DNA of 64,000 nucleotides, taken from NCBI GenBank assembly GCA_013397075.1, contig VWZS01004380.1, forward strand, positions 620,001 through 684,000. The letters are read 5' to 3'. This document shows positions 50,999 through 63,000 of the stretch, one piece after another. The notes under the pieces were generated by a model that saw only the letters and a list, made by a program, of their open reading frames with translations, did not search any database and was not told the DNA's origin. The position numbers and the translations under genes are program-made. This DNA is from Rhabdornis inornatus (taxonomy: Eukaryota; Chordata; Aves; Passeriformes; Rhabdornithidae). Every line of letters starts with the position of its first letter. Within the stretch, counting starts at the first letter, position 1.

Positions 50999-53900
50999 CC
51001 CGACATCCCCTCTGCAGTGGCACCATCGAGCACTGGGCCCTCCACACAAGCACAGGTAGGCAGCCATGGTCTGGATGAATGGTCACAGCTATTATCCACA
51101 GCAATTTGCAGCCTGGAAATGGGCATGAGAAGCTGCCCAGAGGAAGAGGAGACAGTGATCTGGATGTCAGCTGATTTTCATAGTCTGTTCGGGATGTGGA
51201 AAGGATTTGTTGAGGCTGGTAGTGGAGACCCCTGCTTTCACATCTCATTCAAAGAACTGACCAACCATAGTATATCCAGTCTCCTCTGTGCTTGGCAAAC
51301 ATTCATGTTTGGCACTGGGAGGGGGGGCTGGTGGCAGCAGCAGCACAGAGACACCATTACTGAAGTCTTCCTGTTTGACTGCTTTCTCACAGTCATCTGA
51401 TATGGGTACTGAAGAGTCAGCACTGCATCCTCTCTCTCAGAGCCTGAATCCCTCCTGGTGTGCAGTGGCTCAGCCCACCCTGTGCTGGCAGGAGTGGCAT
51501 CAACAGCTACCAGGCACATATTGATTCAACAGCTATCTGTGCTTGACAGCCTGTTTTAAAGAGCAAGCCTGGCAGGCAGGCAGATGCCCACGTTGATACC
51601 AAGCACTAATCCTCCTCCTTGCTCCTGATGGATGAGCCATGGAGCAGGATGAGGGTGCTGGTGCTGGAGCTGCCCACTGCCTCCCACCTTGTGCTGAGGT
51701 GGAGGGATGGACAGGGTGGGATGTTGGGAATTGGTCTCTATCTTTCCTGGCTGCTGCTTTGCCTGCCTTAGGACTTGCTTTGGCATGCGAGACATTGCTA
51801 ATTCTGCTGCTTTTCAGAGACTTTTCCTGCCTTGATACTGCCTGGGTGCTCCCTTCCACCGTAAGTGTGGGCAAGATGGGGTGGTGCCCATGGGGGTCCC
51901 CTGTCCTGTGAGCAATAGGGTGGTGCAGGACAAACAGCACAGATGTTTTGGGCAGGGACTGAGGATTTAGGAAGGCATCTGGTGTGGGAGCAGAGGTGGT
52001 TAGTGCATTTTGAAGGGTGGAAGGAAGCTGGCTCCCTGCAGAGGTCACTGCAGGCAGCTTGCCCGGCCCTGCCCTCCCTAATTTATTCAGCATTTAGAAA
52101 GCAAAATCAAAACTGGGGGCTGGGTGAATATATAGGGACACTTGCCTGCATCTCAGATATTTAAAAGATTAAATAGTTTTAAACTACTTCAGATACTCTC
52201 CATATCTTTTCAAAGTCCACAGTAAGGTGAGCAATAATAAAATAATGATAAAGCCATAGAGGTTAAGGGAGGAATGTCTTGGTTACAGGTTTATCTTGCC
52301 CAGACTGCTGGATGGCAGAAGGGCCTGTGTAGAACTGGTGTGAAGTTGAAGCTTCCTACTCAAAACACAAAATTAGCCAACATTTAAAAAAAATCGAAGT
52401 CTCTGGTAGGCAGTAACACTCGAATAAAAAATATTCATGTCTAAAATAACAACAGCTTTCTGCAACTTAATCTGTAAATAAAAGGAGCAGCAAAGAAATA
52501 GGATCCAGAACTAAGCGCAGATTCTCCCTAAGCTTCAAGACTTCGTTTTTAATTAAAAGGTAAATTTATATCCCAAAATAGCAGCCATGCAGTACATTTC
52601 TGTCTTTCTCCTGCATTTATCTCTATCCTGTTTCTTTACACTTTGAGGGTAATTGGGACCTTTGACAAATTTATGTTGCCTTTGGAGCTGTAGGACTGCA
52701 GTTCCAGAAGATTCGCATTGCAGTCATTTTTCCAGTTGATCTGAGGAAAGGACTGGATAGCCCTGCTCAGAAATCTGACAGCAGCCTGGGGTTTTGTGTG
52801 GTCTCTGTGCAAGAGTGAAGGTCAGTTTGTTTATGGGCTGCTGCCACACCCCTGCTTTGGGTTTGAGCACCCCACACTTGGAAAGGGGCTTTCCTCCCAT
52901 GCTCTGCTCAGCGATACCACACAGCTGTTTCATAGCCTAATACCAGCAGGAATCTGCTGAGCACTCTCAGCAAGAACAAAACCCAGCTCCCTGGGTGCCA
53001 GCACCCATAAGGAGCAGCTCCCTGCAGCAGCACCTGTATTCAGTATCGGTAGCGTTGGTAACCTGGGCCTCTTGGCCAGGACACTTTGCAGGTTACAGCT
53101 TAGTGCTTCCTTTTGTTTTCAATCAAATAGTCAAAATCAGATACCAAAGATTAACATGTACCTGCAGTGGGCCTAGAGCCACCATCCTTGACGCCTCCAC
53201 CACAAGAAATCCAGGCAGTGGATGATGCATCAGAGGGACTGTTGGGAGTGAAGGGCTGGATGGCGTTGCTGGAGCTTTCTTCTTCTGTTTTTATGAGCTG
53301 CAGGTCAGAATTCATCTCCTTGAGGAGTCCTTTTGAAGGCAGGAATTCAGGGTGGAATGAACCTGCTCCCATCCAAGCAGTGTGTATGAGCCAGGACACA
53401 CATCTCCCAGGATTACCTGGCACAGCCCCTAAACTCTCACTTCTTTGTGCAGAGCAGACTCCCACTTTAGTCTCCACAGGCTTCAAGAAATCAGGAAGAT
53501 AAAATGAGGTATTGGCCCTCCAGGGTCTCCTGGGCAGCTCAGGGAGCCAAGAATGAGGCTGGGCACTCAGATTAGAGCTGCTCACTCCATACTCATACTC
53601 AGATACTGGTTCTGTTTTCTTCTGCCACTGTTGTCATTCTCCATTTTTGGAGATTGTTTCATAGAGAGGAGAACCAGTGATTTAAACCTACAAAAATACT
53701 TGAAGGCTTAAAGAAGATTTTTTTGTTGTCTGAAGCCAAGTGACTGAGACTGATCATGTCCATGCATATATAGTTTAGGTTGTCCTTTTATGCACCATTT
53801 TCTCTTCACTGTCTGTATTTTTTTTTTCACTCACTCCTGACAATGTGAAGCACAGGACTGAGGAACTGATCCATGTTAAAACAAACCTCTTTTAGTTTTT

Positions 53901-56900
53901 CCTTTCTCCCAAGCTTTGTTTTAACCCTGTTCTGGTGGCTGCTTTGTTCTGTCACTGTTGTACAGACATTTGTGCCGGCAAAGGGAAGGGATGGTCTAGG
54001 AAAGGCAAGGCTGGTATAAGCTAGGACTGACACAGCAAGCATTTGGAAAGTTAATGTACAGGACGCCATCCACAGCAGTTATATGGGAATTAGTTTGAAT
54101 GTGATGAGCTTGGGCTGAGCCTTAATATTAGAGGCAATAGAAGGTGGTCTAAAAGTTCAAGGATTGATTGTCCCCTAAATAATCTGAGGTGTGACGTACT
54201 TCACAGTTTCTTGGTAAGGAGGTTTACTGCAGAAGATGGATTCTGCACTACAGAATCTGTGCTTTTAAAGAATACATATTTCCAGCTCTGGAATTGAGAA
54301 AATGTTTTGAAACTGAAGATAATATACCAAGCCCCACTGTCCCTACCTGATTCCTGCTGCAGTCCCACAAGCATCTCTGGTCCATGCCCGTGTTTTGCCA
54401 GGCAAATTTAAAAAAATTAAATCAACTAGAGATTGAAGGCTGGAAAGGAAGATGAAAAAGGTAATACAGCCTTGATATTAACCTGTTATTAACCCCAAGG
54501 ATATCACTGCACTGAGTTTTCATGTACAATTTAAAAGAGAAAACAAGCTGCTCTAGATCTTCTGATTTTCTACCCTGCTTTCGTAGAAGGGCCTGAAGTC
54601 CACCTGCCTTTCACAGCAGAGTTCAATCTATAGAGGAATTGAGTGGCCACCTGCATGGAGTGTTGCTCCTGTTCAGGACAGACAGGTTTTTAGTCAAGCA
54701 TGGGGAAAACAAGCGAAAACAAGTGTGGAGGGCAAGTGCCTGTCCTGGACACAACTGTGTGTCCCACAAAGGGACACTGAAGAGTCCTGCCCAGTGGAGT
54801 TGTGTGCCCATTGCACCCTTCACTCTGGTGACAGGCAGCCATATGGGTAGCCCCAAGTCCTGCCACCCCTGGAGCAGAGTTTGGCATGGCCTTTGCACAG
54901 CCCTGAGAATTTGTTACATCATAGCATTTCCTGATGGTTTACATCCAGATCAACTTGTTTACAGGGAAAGGAAGAATGGGAACTGAATAATAAAAATCAC
55001 TTACTGACAGAATTTGGAGAGTTTCCTGGGACCACCACCTGGGGAGCAATCTTTCATGCTTACTCCATGCATGGTATCTTGTGGGCTTATGTACACAGAG
55101 TTTTTCTGACAATAAGTGTTACATCAAGTATGATTCATGTTATATTGCTGCTGGATTATGACCTTAGTGCTAATTACCTGCTTTCTGTTAAATATCTAAA
55201 TAAAATGTAACTTCCAACCTGTTGGAAGTCAATGGTACCCAGCTGTCAGGGTGTCTTTGCTTCTGCCTTATCACTAGCGTACCCCCAAGCCCTGCATTTC
55301 TTTTTCTCCATATTTCCTCCAGACCTGGGGTGACCCTTCCAGCAGAGATGGAGCACAGCTGGTCCTGACAGAAGGGCAGTCAAAAACCAGAGGAGCCCCA
55401 CACTGAAGGGATATCACAGGCTGCCAGTGTGAGTCCTCATGGGGAGTCACTCACCCCAAACATGAGTGCAACATAAACATCTGTTTTTCTCAAGCCCTTC
55501 CAATGATCTTGTCCCAGACAGAGCTGAGCCTGCAACCTGTCCTTGCCACACTCCTGCTGGGGGTGTGCTCTGCCTGGCACCCATCATTTACCCCCAGGCA
55601 GGAACAGTTTGGACAGAGCAATGTGAGATTTGTGGCTGAAGAAGTGTTTTATGCACATTCAGAATTTCTGTTGATCTGAATTAACAACTGCTAATGCTAG
55701 AAACATCTTTTCTTGGAGTCTGAGAAGTTTTAGGCAACAAACATGGAATGAGATGTAGCATCCGAAAACCTCAGAAAGAAAAAGATCTTCCCTTTAAGGA
55801 ATGATTGGTAAATACACTTCAGTGAAACACTTACCTGCTGGACACCAGCATCATAATGCATTCGCTGGAGAGGGAAATGCATGTGCCATGCTGGACACTG
55901 CTGGAGAAACAAGTTAAGACTTTGGATATGGTGTATAACAGAAATCTGAGCTAAAAAAAGTTTCTAGTATTTCTAAAAAAATACAAGCTTAACATAATTG
56001 GGAAAATCAGTATTTAGAGAAAAAGAATCCCAACTTATAATTAACTGATCTGAAGTATTTATTTCCAATGAAATAAACTTTGCTACTTGGACTGATTTCC
56101 ATTTTGATACCCCTTTCCAGAGACACACCCACAGTGCACTTTCAAAACAGAGCTGCCACCAAGGTGTCAGGAAGACCCAAACCAGGTTATAAAAGGTAGA
56201 GCATAACCCTATGGTCATGCTTCTCCAGGATGGTGGGAGATAACTGTTTTTTTTTAAATTATCCAGTTATTATCTACTACTTACTGAGTGGTTATTCAAA
56301 GACCATTAGTTGGACTCAGGTGCCAGATGAATATGGCTGTTGGCAAAACCAAGTAGAAGAACTCAGGAACATCAAAAGAAATTTTGAGGATGAGGTTTGA
56401 ATTAAGGTTCATGCAATGAGTAGTCCACCTATAGAGCCTTTGCCAATGGCTGTTGAAGATGCTTGAATTGGCTCAAGGACAAACTACTGGGAGAAAAATT
56501 CTTTAAGTCTTGCTAAACACTTATAAACTAGGCTGAAAAATATTATAGGCTGAGAGAATACTGAAAGGAAATGACTGTATCTATCTGTCCAATTCCTACA
56601 GTCTTTCTTGCGTATTCTGTCACAGTCACAGCTGGAAACAAGATTTTGGGTTGGATGCACCAAAGGGCTGGTCCAGGTTGTCTCCATACACACATAAACT
56701 GTAGAGAGTTTCAGGCAGTTTTCTTAGGCCTATGGAGTTTAGAACTAAGCATAACAGAAAGTTTTTTACCTCGCTTTCCTATGTGGCTCCTGCGCTTGCT
56801 TTGATGGTTATGTGGATTCTGTTACCCTGACTTACATGAAAGATGTAAGAGATGTTTTGTTTCTAAAATTGTTAGGGGTAATAAACACAGATGGTGTGAG

Positions 56901-58090
56901 AATGAGGAATGGTGCTTCTGCTTTCTCATATAATGGAAAGCTGTTCTCAAAAACATTTCTCATTTTCTCCCTTGAAGCAGCTGATTTTAAAAACAGTTAC
57001 ACCATTTCCTGCCTTTAAATGTCCATAATGCTAATTCCATCCCTTGGCAAAAAAAATCTCTTACAGAAATTAATTCAGAAAAAATAATCTTACAGATTTG
57101 TCTTCTAATAAAAGAAGAATATTCTAATAGTAATAGAGATGGGAAGATTGATAGGAGTGAGAAAGTAATAGCAATGGGTGGGTGTGAGGCTCCAGAAGGG
57201 ACCAGAGGCAGGAGACTGTGAGTGAATGCTGCAAGAGTGACAGTTGCTGGTGGGAACTGGCTGAGGAGCTCACCAAGATGCCAGCACACACAGTGTGCTC
57301 CTGTTTGGGAGACAGGAAATGAAGGGCAGGAGGTGAATCCTGGTAGCACCCGGGGTGGAGCAGAATGGACAGTATAATTGATACCAGAAAAGGTACAAAA
57401 GGCACATCCAGAACCAGCACATGACACCAATTCAAGAACAACACAGGAAATGTTGTGCAGACATGAGGGCAACATCCCTCATGCTCAAAGCAATTGCAAA
57501 GTTGGACACACATGTCCTGCGTGCTGGTCAGACAGCTTGGACACAGCCATCTCAAGAGGGTGTTGCTGTAGAATAACTTCATCTGCCCGTGAGGCAGCAA
57601 AGTCACCCTTCTGTAGAGACTTTTGTTCAGTTTGATACACTGTGGCTGTTCATCAATCATTTGGGTACATCCAGCCTTGGGGCAGGAAAACTGTCTCATC
57701 TTCAGGGCACCCATCTCATCTTCTGGGTGCCGCTCCCATTTATGGGCCATTAAACCTCCTCCTAATCAGGTGTGGAGAGCATTCTTTATACAGAGTACAT
57801 CCATATTTGCCAAGACTCAGAAAAATGTCCAGCACAACTTTTCAAATAAACCAGGAGATGTTACTGACATAATCTGCCCCATGGACTCAACACATTCTGG
57901 TGAGTACCATGCCTGCCTCTGAAAAACTCACTCCAGATGGGAGAGCTACGACTGCAGTTGATACAAGCACCCAGTGTCCAATCTTTGCCTGAGACTGCCT
58001 GGAAGAAAAAAACAAAAATGAGAGAGAACATAAGTGCACCACACTGAATTTTACTAAAGTGAATGAAATGTGAGGGTATTGTAATTCACA

Positions 58091-58092
<2 letters not shown>

Positions 58093-58189
<97 letters not shown>

Positions 58190-58200
58190 NNNNNNNNNNN
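58093..58200. repeat. Poly-T run (97 bases) ending in an 11-N gap
   Basis: Ninety-seven consecutive T residues (58093-58189) are followed by 11 N (58190-58200). The length is beyond what short reads resolve, so the run is probably an assembly limit. No retroposon body is apparent on either side. The translated poly-Lys frame across it is meaningless. Confidence 0.97.
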
Positions 58201-59120
58201 GTAGCCTTTTGGTTTGTTTGAATTCCCATAGTATTCAAGGGATTCAAGGAAGCCTGGTCTTGCAGGCACAGATGGAATCAGGCTATTGAACTGCCCCATC
58301 CCAATAAAACCTGCCCTCACACAAAGCTTTCTGAGGCATGACTAAGCTATAGCAAAGTGGGAAGCCTACGACCGTGAGGGCTGCCTGAGCATGTTGAGAG
58401 GAAGAGGGTTGCTTTGATGGGAGATTACTTTTTTGGGATGAACATGTATCTCACAGCTAATTTCTCCTGTCATCAAGGTAATAAAAAGTCACCTCTGAGC
58501 ATTGAGTTCAGAGATGCAGAATCCTCCCATCTCTTCCACAAACACCCTGCAAATGCTACATCCACATATACTCACACTGAGTCCGTGCTGCTCCCGTACT
58601 GACTTGCACTCTGGCCCTGGATTAGAGCCAAACAACCGCAGCTTTAAGTGGAAAACTCCACGGTAGAGCAAAAGAAGAAAATCGGAATTCATCCCTCAGT
58701 GCCTTTTGCAGCCTGTTTTGTAGTGAAAGGACCGAGACACCTCACGCTGCAGCTGATCTTGGCTAACAAAAGCTGCCTCAGTGGGGTTCGCAGGCAGTCG
58801 CCGGCCACTTAGCAGGAGAGAGCCCGAGCTCTTTCTAGCCCGGATGATTCAGCACAAAGGAGCCGTTCTGGCTTAGCAGCAGGCATCCCGCGCCTCTCCG
58901 CATCACACCTCGTCTCAGGTTCTAAATACAAGGGGACAAAAGTTCTTACAAACCCCTGATTCTGTCAACCCCCTGAACATACGCCTGAAATGCCCTTTCT
59001 GGCATTTAAGTGTCTTTAAATGGAAAAGATAGAGCTCAGGATTGCACGCACCATCTCTCTTTCAGAGACAGCGTCTGCCCCAGGCTGTCTGATCGGACAC
59101 TCCAGTGATACCTTGGGGCT

Positions 59121-59537
59121 GCAGGGCAGGGCACTGAGCATCCCTGAACGGCAGCACAGAGAGCCCAGGGTACTGAGCATCCCTGAACTGCAGCACAGAG
59201 AGCTCAGGGCACTGAGCATCCCTAAACTGCAGCAGCAGAGAGCCCAGGGCATTGAGCATCCCTGAATTGCCCTGAACTGCAGCAGCACAGAGCCCAGGGC
59301 ATTGAGCATCCCTGAATTGCCCTGAACTGCAGCAGCGTAGAGCTCAGGGTGCTGAGTATCCCTAAACTGCAGCACAGAGAGGCCAGGACACTGAGCATCC
59401 CTGAATTGCCCTGAACTGCAGCAGCACAGAGCCCAGGTCATTAAGCATCCCTAAACTGCAGCAGCAGAGAGCTCAGGGCACTGAGTATCCCTGAATTGCC
59501 CTGAACTGCAGCGGCACAGAGCTCAGGTTACTGAGCA
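59121..59537 (+). repeat. Minisatellite, about ten units of 39-50 bases
   Basis: Units begin GCAGCACAGAGAGCYCAGGG and end CTGAGCATCCCTGAACT. Starts are at 59121 (partial), 59151, 59190, 59229, 59279, 59329, 59369, 59418, 59458 and 59508 (partial). Complete units fall into two lengths: short ones of 39-40 bases (starting 59151, 59190, 59329, 59418) and long ones of 49-50 (59229, 59279, 59369, 59458). The long form carries an extra TTGCCCTGAA, which is an internal duplication of the CCCTGAA end. The arrangement is S S L L S L S L. The open frames across it (LGSLCC and ALSIPE repeats) follow from the repeat and are not a gene. Confidence 0.95.
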
Positions 59538-59939
59538 GCTGCCACGAAGGTTGAGCAGGGGGTCCTCTATGCCGAAGGGAGTGTATCACAGCAACCAAAA
59601 GCTCAGCCATATTTTAAAGGGATTAGAAGTGCATAGATGGTGAGGATTTTCATAACAAAAGACTAAATAGATGCAAGTTTGCAAGCAACAGTAGCTCTCT
59701 GCTTTGTGGGAAAGTTACACTAGATACAAAGAAAGTGCAGGAAGAAGTCTTATCCCACCCTGCCAGCTGCTGCGGGTCTTGCAGAGTCCTCAGAAACAGC
59801 CCAGACCTGCTGGTCCTGGCAAGGAGACTTCCCTAGGTAAAGGCAAAACAGAAAGTCATGCCCTAGCTACCCAATTCATGAGAATGAAGAATGAATAGTC
59901 AGTTCAGACTGCTCTGAAAAAAATACTCAGATTTTGGAA

Positions 59940-60035
59940 ATTTTTCCTCTTTTTTTTTGTTTCGGTTTTTGTTTCTGTTTCTTTTGCTGTTGATTTTGCT
60001 TTTGCTTTTACTTGTTTGTTTGTTTTGTTTATAAT
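59940..60035 (+). repeat. T-rich low-complexity stretch with TTTG/TTTC words
   Basis: The plus strand runs through TTTTTTTTTG, TTTCGGTTTTTG, TTTCTGTTTC, TTTTGCTTTTGC and GTTTGTTTGTTTTG words. It resembles a degraded reverse-complement A-rich tail, but no element body was recognised next to it. Confidence 0.7.
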
Positions 60036-63000
60036 TTACCATTTTGATAAAATATTCATATTTTCTTTGGGGTTTAACATGGCTGTGGGTAACTTTGACA
60101 CTCAGCTACACAAACTGTCAAGACCTAAGTGGGCAACCCCAATATCAGCAGTTTTGCTTCTGGGAACAAAGATGCCAAAGCATCTGTGCCTGTACAGGGC
60201 TGAACAGCTTTCTACTGATGTTATTCCTGTTTGTCTCTATCAAGCTGTCTTAGGAAATGCAGGGGCAGGGAGCCACTGCTTGCTCACTCAGTGCTATAGC
60301 TCAGGGGAGAAAAAAGCACCCTGATTTATTCCATCTGATTGGCTGTGTGGGAAACAAGACTCTTATCTGCTAGCAACAGAGCAAATGCTGGCTGCAGCCA
60401 CCTGCTTCCCAACACATGAACCCTAGCCCTGCCATTACTCCTATTCCTAGCCTGGGGCACACCCTTCCACCCCACTGCTGAGGCTGGGCTGCTATTTGGA
60501 AAAAAGAAATACATGTATGAAGAAACAAGCATTGCTGAAGCAAAAGATAACAGATCAGTACCCTAGAAACCCTTTTTATGACATAAATTATTAGTGAGGA
60601 AGTGTGTGTGACTTGGAGCAGAAATCTATTCCCCAGTGAGTGTCATCTCTTCCAGGCTCCCTACCAAGCGCACTTTTGCTTTCTAGTATTTTTGGACACG
60701 GGATCAGTTTAGGAGGCAGCCAAGAGTGAGAACTCCTTGGGAATTAGACACAGGAGTACTATTACTTAAATCTCTCACACATGTCTTTACCACAGCTAAG
60801 GGCCTGCAATGGATGAAAATCCAGCCTCTGCTTCTCATTCTAGTTTCAAAACAGGTACCTTAGCTGAGTCTGATCTAAATACTAGTAGTAGTACTTGCAT
60901 CTCTTGTTGCTGTTATCAACCTTCATAAAAGGTCTTTTGCCTGTCCTTGAAGGCAGTTTGACAGTGAAACTGTTTCTGAAAGCACTGAAAATGGTGTCCT
61001 CTCTGTTTTGTGGTTATGTCACATTTCTGCACTTGTCAGATGATGACCCAGAAGAGGTAGCAGCCAGATCAGGCAGTGTTCTCTGGCCCCTGGAATCAGA
61101 CAGGGATAAGATTTGACTGGGTGCTATAAAAAATTTATTGGAAGGCATGTAGTTAAGCTGACATCTCTGGTCACTTGTGGGATTTCATGGCACAGCATGT
61201 CAGGTTGCATTTCACTGTGCAGGGCTGCTCTTTTCCTGTGCTGGTATCTCCCTGGCTTTTGTGAGCCCTCACAATTGAGATTTCAGCTGTGGACATGCAC
61301 AGACTAAACCATATCATGTGTTATATCCTGTGTGTCTTACTAGAGGCCCAGTTGCTGTGCTCAGTAAGCTCCAGTGAAAGATCCTAGTTGGATTCTCAGG
61401 CTATAATTGAGATTTCATTAAGAACTTAAATTATTTCTAGCAAGGTGAAAAAAGTCCTTCTTCATCATCGAAGATTTAGTTCTCTCCTTCAAGTCAGCCA
61501 GCCAAGACACTTCCACCAGGGTGCTGAGTCACACAACTGAAGATGGTACCACCTTGTCCTTGCAGGAATGAGTGTGATATCATCTGGGTTTTGAGCCCTG
61601 AGCTGAAACAGCACGCGTGACATACTGACAAGCTGAGTCACTGAGACAGCCAGAGGGGAAGAGGCCTTGGACACAGCAAACACACTCTCCAGCAGTCCAG
61701 TCCAAAGCCTCGAGCCTGAAAGACAACACACACAGTTCCTTCCAACAGCTCCTGTACAAGCTGGTTTAAACCTGCTGCTGACAGTTTTCATTCTCATAGA
61801 TAAATGTAAGCTGTGGGTATGGCAGAGCAGTATTTGGTATAAATCAGTTAACTGAAACTCAGCCAACTTGTGTCAGGGCTGAAACAAACCTGAAAGATTT
61901 TACACAAATATTTTATTTTTATCTTAGCAATGCTAAAATAATTAAAAGGAGAACAAGTCTCAACACCAAAGAAAACAGCTTCTCTTCACCAAAGAAAGCA
62001 GCTTTTCTTCCAGAGAGACTGCTCCCAGGCACAGGACAGCCTGGCAGGATGGCAAGGCATGGCCAGGAGGAGTGCCAAGGGATGCTGCCAGGTGCCCTGC
62101 AGGCAAGGGCTTGTTCCTGTCTCTGCTACCCTCCCCTCGCCAGCACTTTGCTCAAGCATCCCCCTCTTTCTTCTGCTCCTCACTGCACATGGCTTTGGCT
62201 AGCTCTTCCCTAACAGGCAAGGAGGTACCAGCTCTTTTCCCTCTGAGCTCCTGTCTCCAGAAATGGATTAAACTTGAAGAAATGAAGGTGTTATCCATTT
62301 CAAAGCCCCCTAACCACAATCTACAGGTGAAAAGGCCTCAAAGGATTGCTCATCATGCCACCACATGGAGGAGGTAAGTTTTTACCCTTGAGAGAGGAGT
62401 CGTAGTCCCCACACATGCTGTCAGCTGCAAAAACCCAGCATGGATAAAGGAATATCACTTTTCATTTCTTCTCTCTGCCTGGATGACAGGTATCTGATGT
62501 GCTGGTATCTCTCATCACTGGAGTAAAGAGCAATTTCCATTCTGTGAGCCGACTGACATGCACTAGGAGGAAGTGACCTATACCCCAGGAGTGCACACTT
62601 CTGTCCTTTTACAGTGGAAGGAGCCTGAAAACCTTCCCTGAAGAACAATATCTGAAAAGAAGCAAGGGTATAGTAGGTAAGACATGGCTAAGGGGGAACA
62701 CAGATCATGAAGAGTCCATCCAGCAGTGTCTGGTGGCTGTGTATCCCCCAGGATGTCACATTCCTGACCTTCCCACCAGAAGTGGTGTGTAAGCTATTAA
62801 CTGTTTGCCATGGTAAGCTGCTGGGCTGAGAGATTCTGAACAACATCTGATTCAGCTCAGTATGAAGCTCATTCAGCTCAGGCTGGCAAAGACATGTCCT
62901 CTCCGCTGACCTGACGCTCACAGGGACAGCCAAAACCCCCTCCAGCCCTTCCAGGCTTCCATTTACCATCTTTGTGAACAGGGTAGTTAAGGGCAGAAAC

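Noticed and set aside
50999..51130. Search for a replication-dependent histone 3' stem-loop after H2B
   Set aside because: No GGCTCTTTTCAGAGCC-like stem-loop or purine-rich downstream element was seen in the first 130 bases.
51533..52093. 186-codon minus-strand frame next to H2B
   Set aside because: It is low-complexity Ser/Pro/Ala with no domain, and another minus-strand frame overlaps it. A histone partner gene was considered, but there is no H2A, H3 or H4 similarity.
58054..58320. Poly-lysine frame on the minus strand
   Set aside because: It is translation of the poly-T run across an assembly gap.
59016..59441. 141-codon minus-strand frame with repeated Leu-Gly-Ser-Cys-Cys peptides
   Set aside because: The repeats come from the minisatellite, whose unit lengths are not all multiples of three. 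No known repeat protein is matched.
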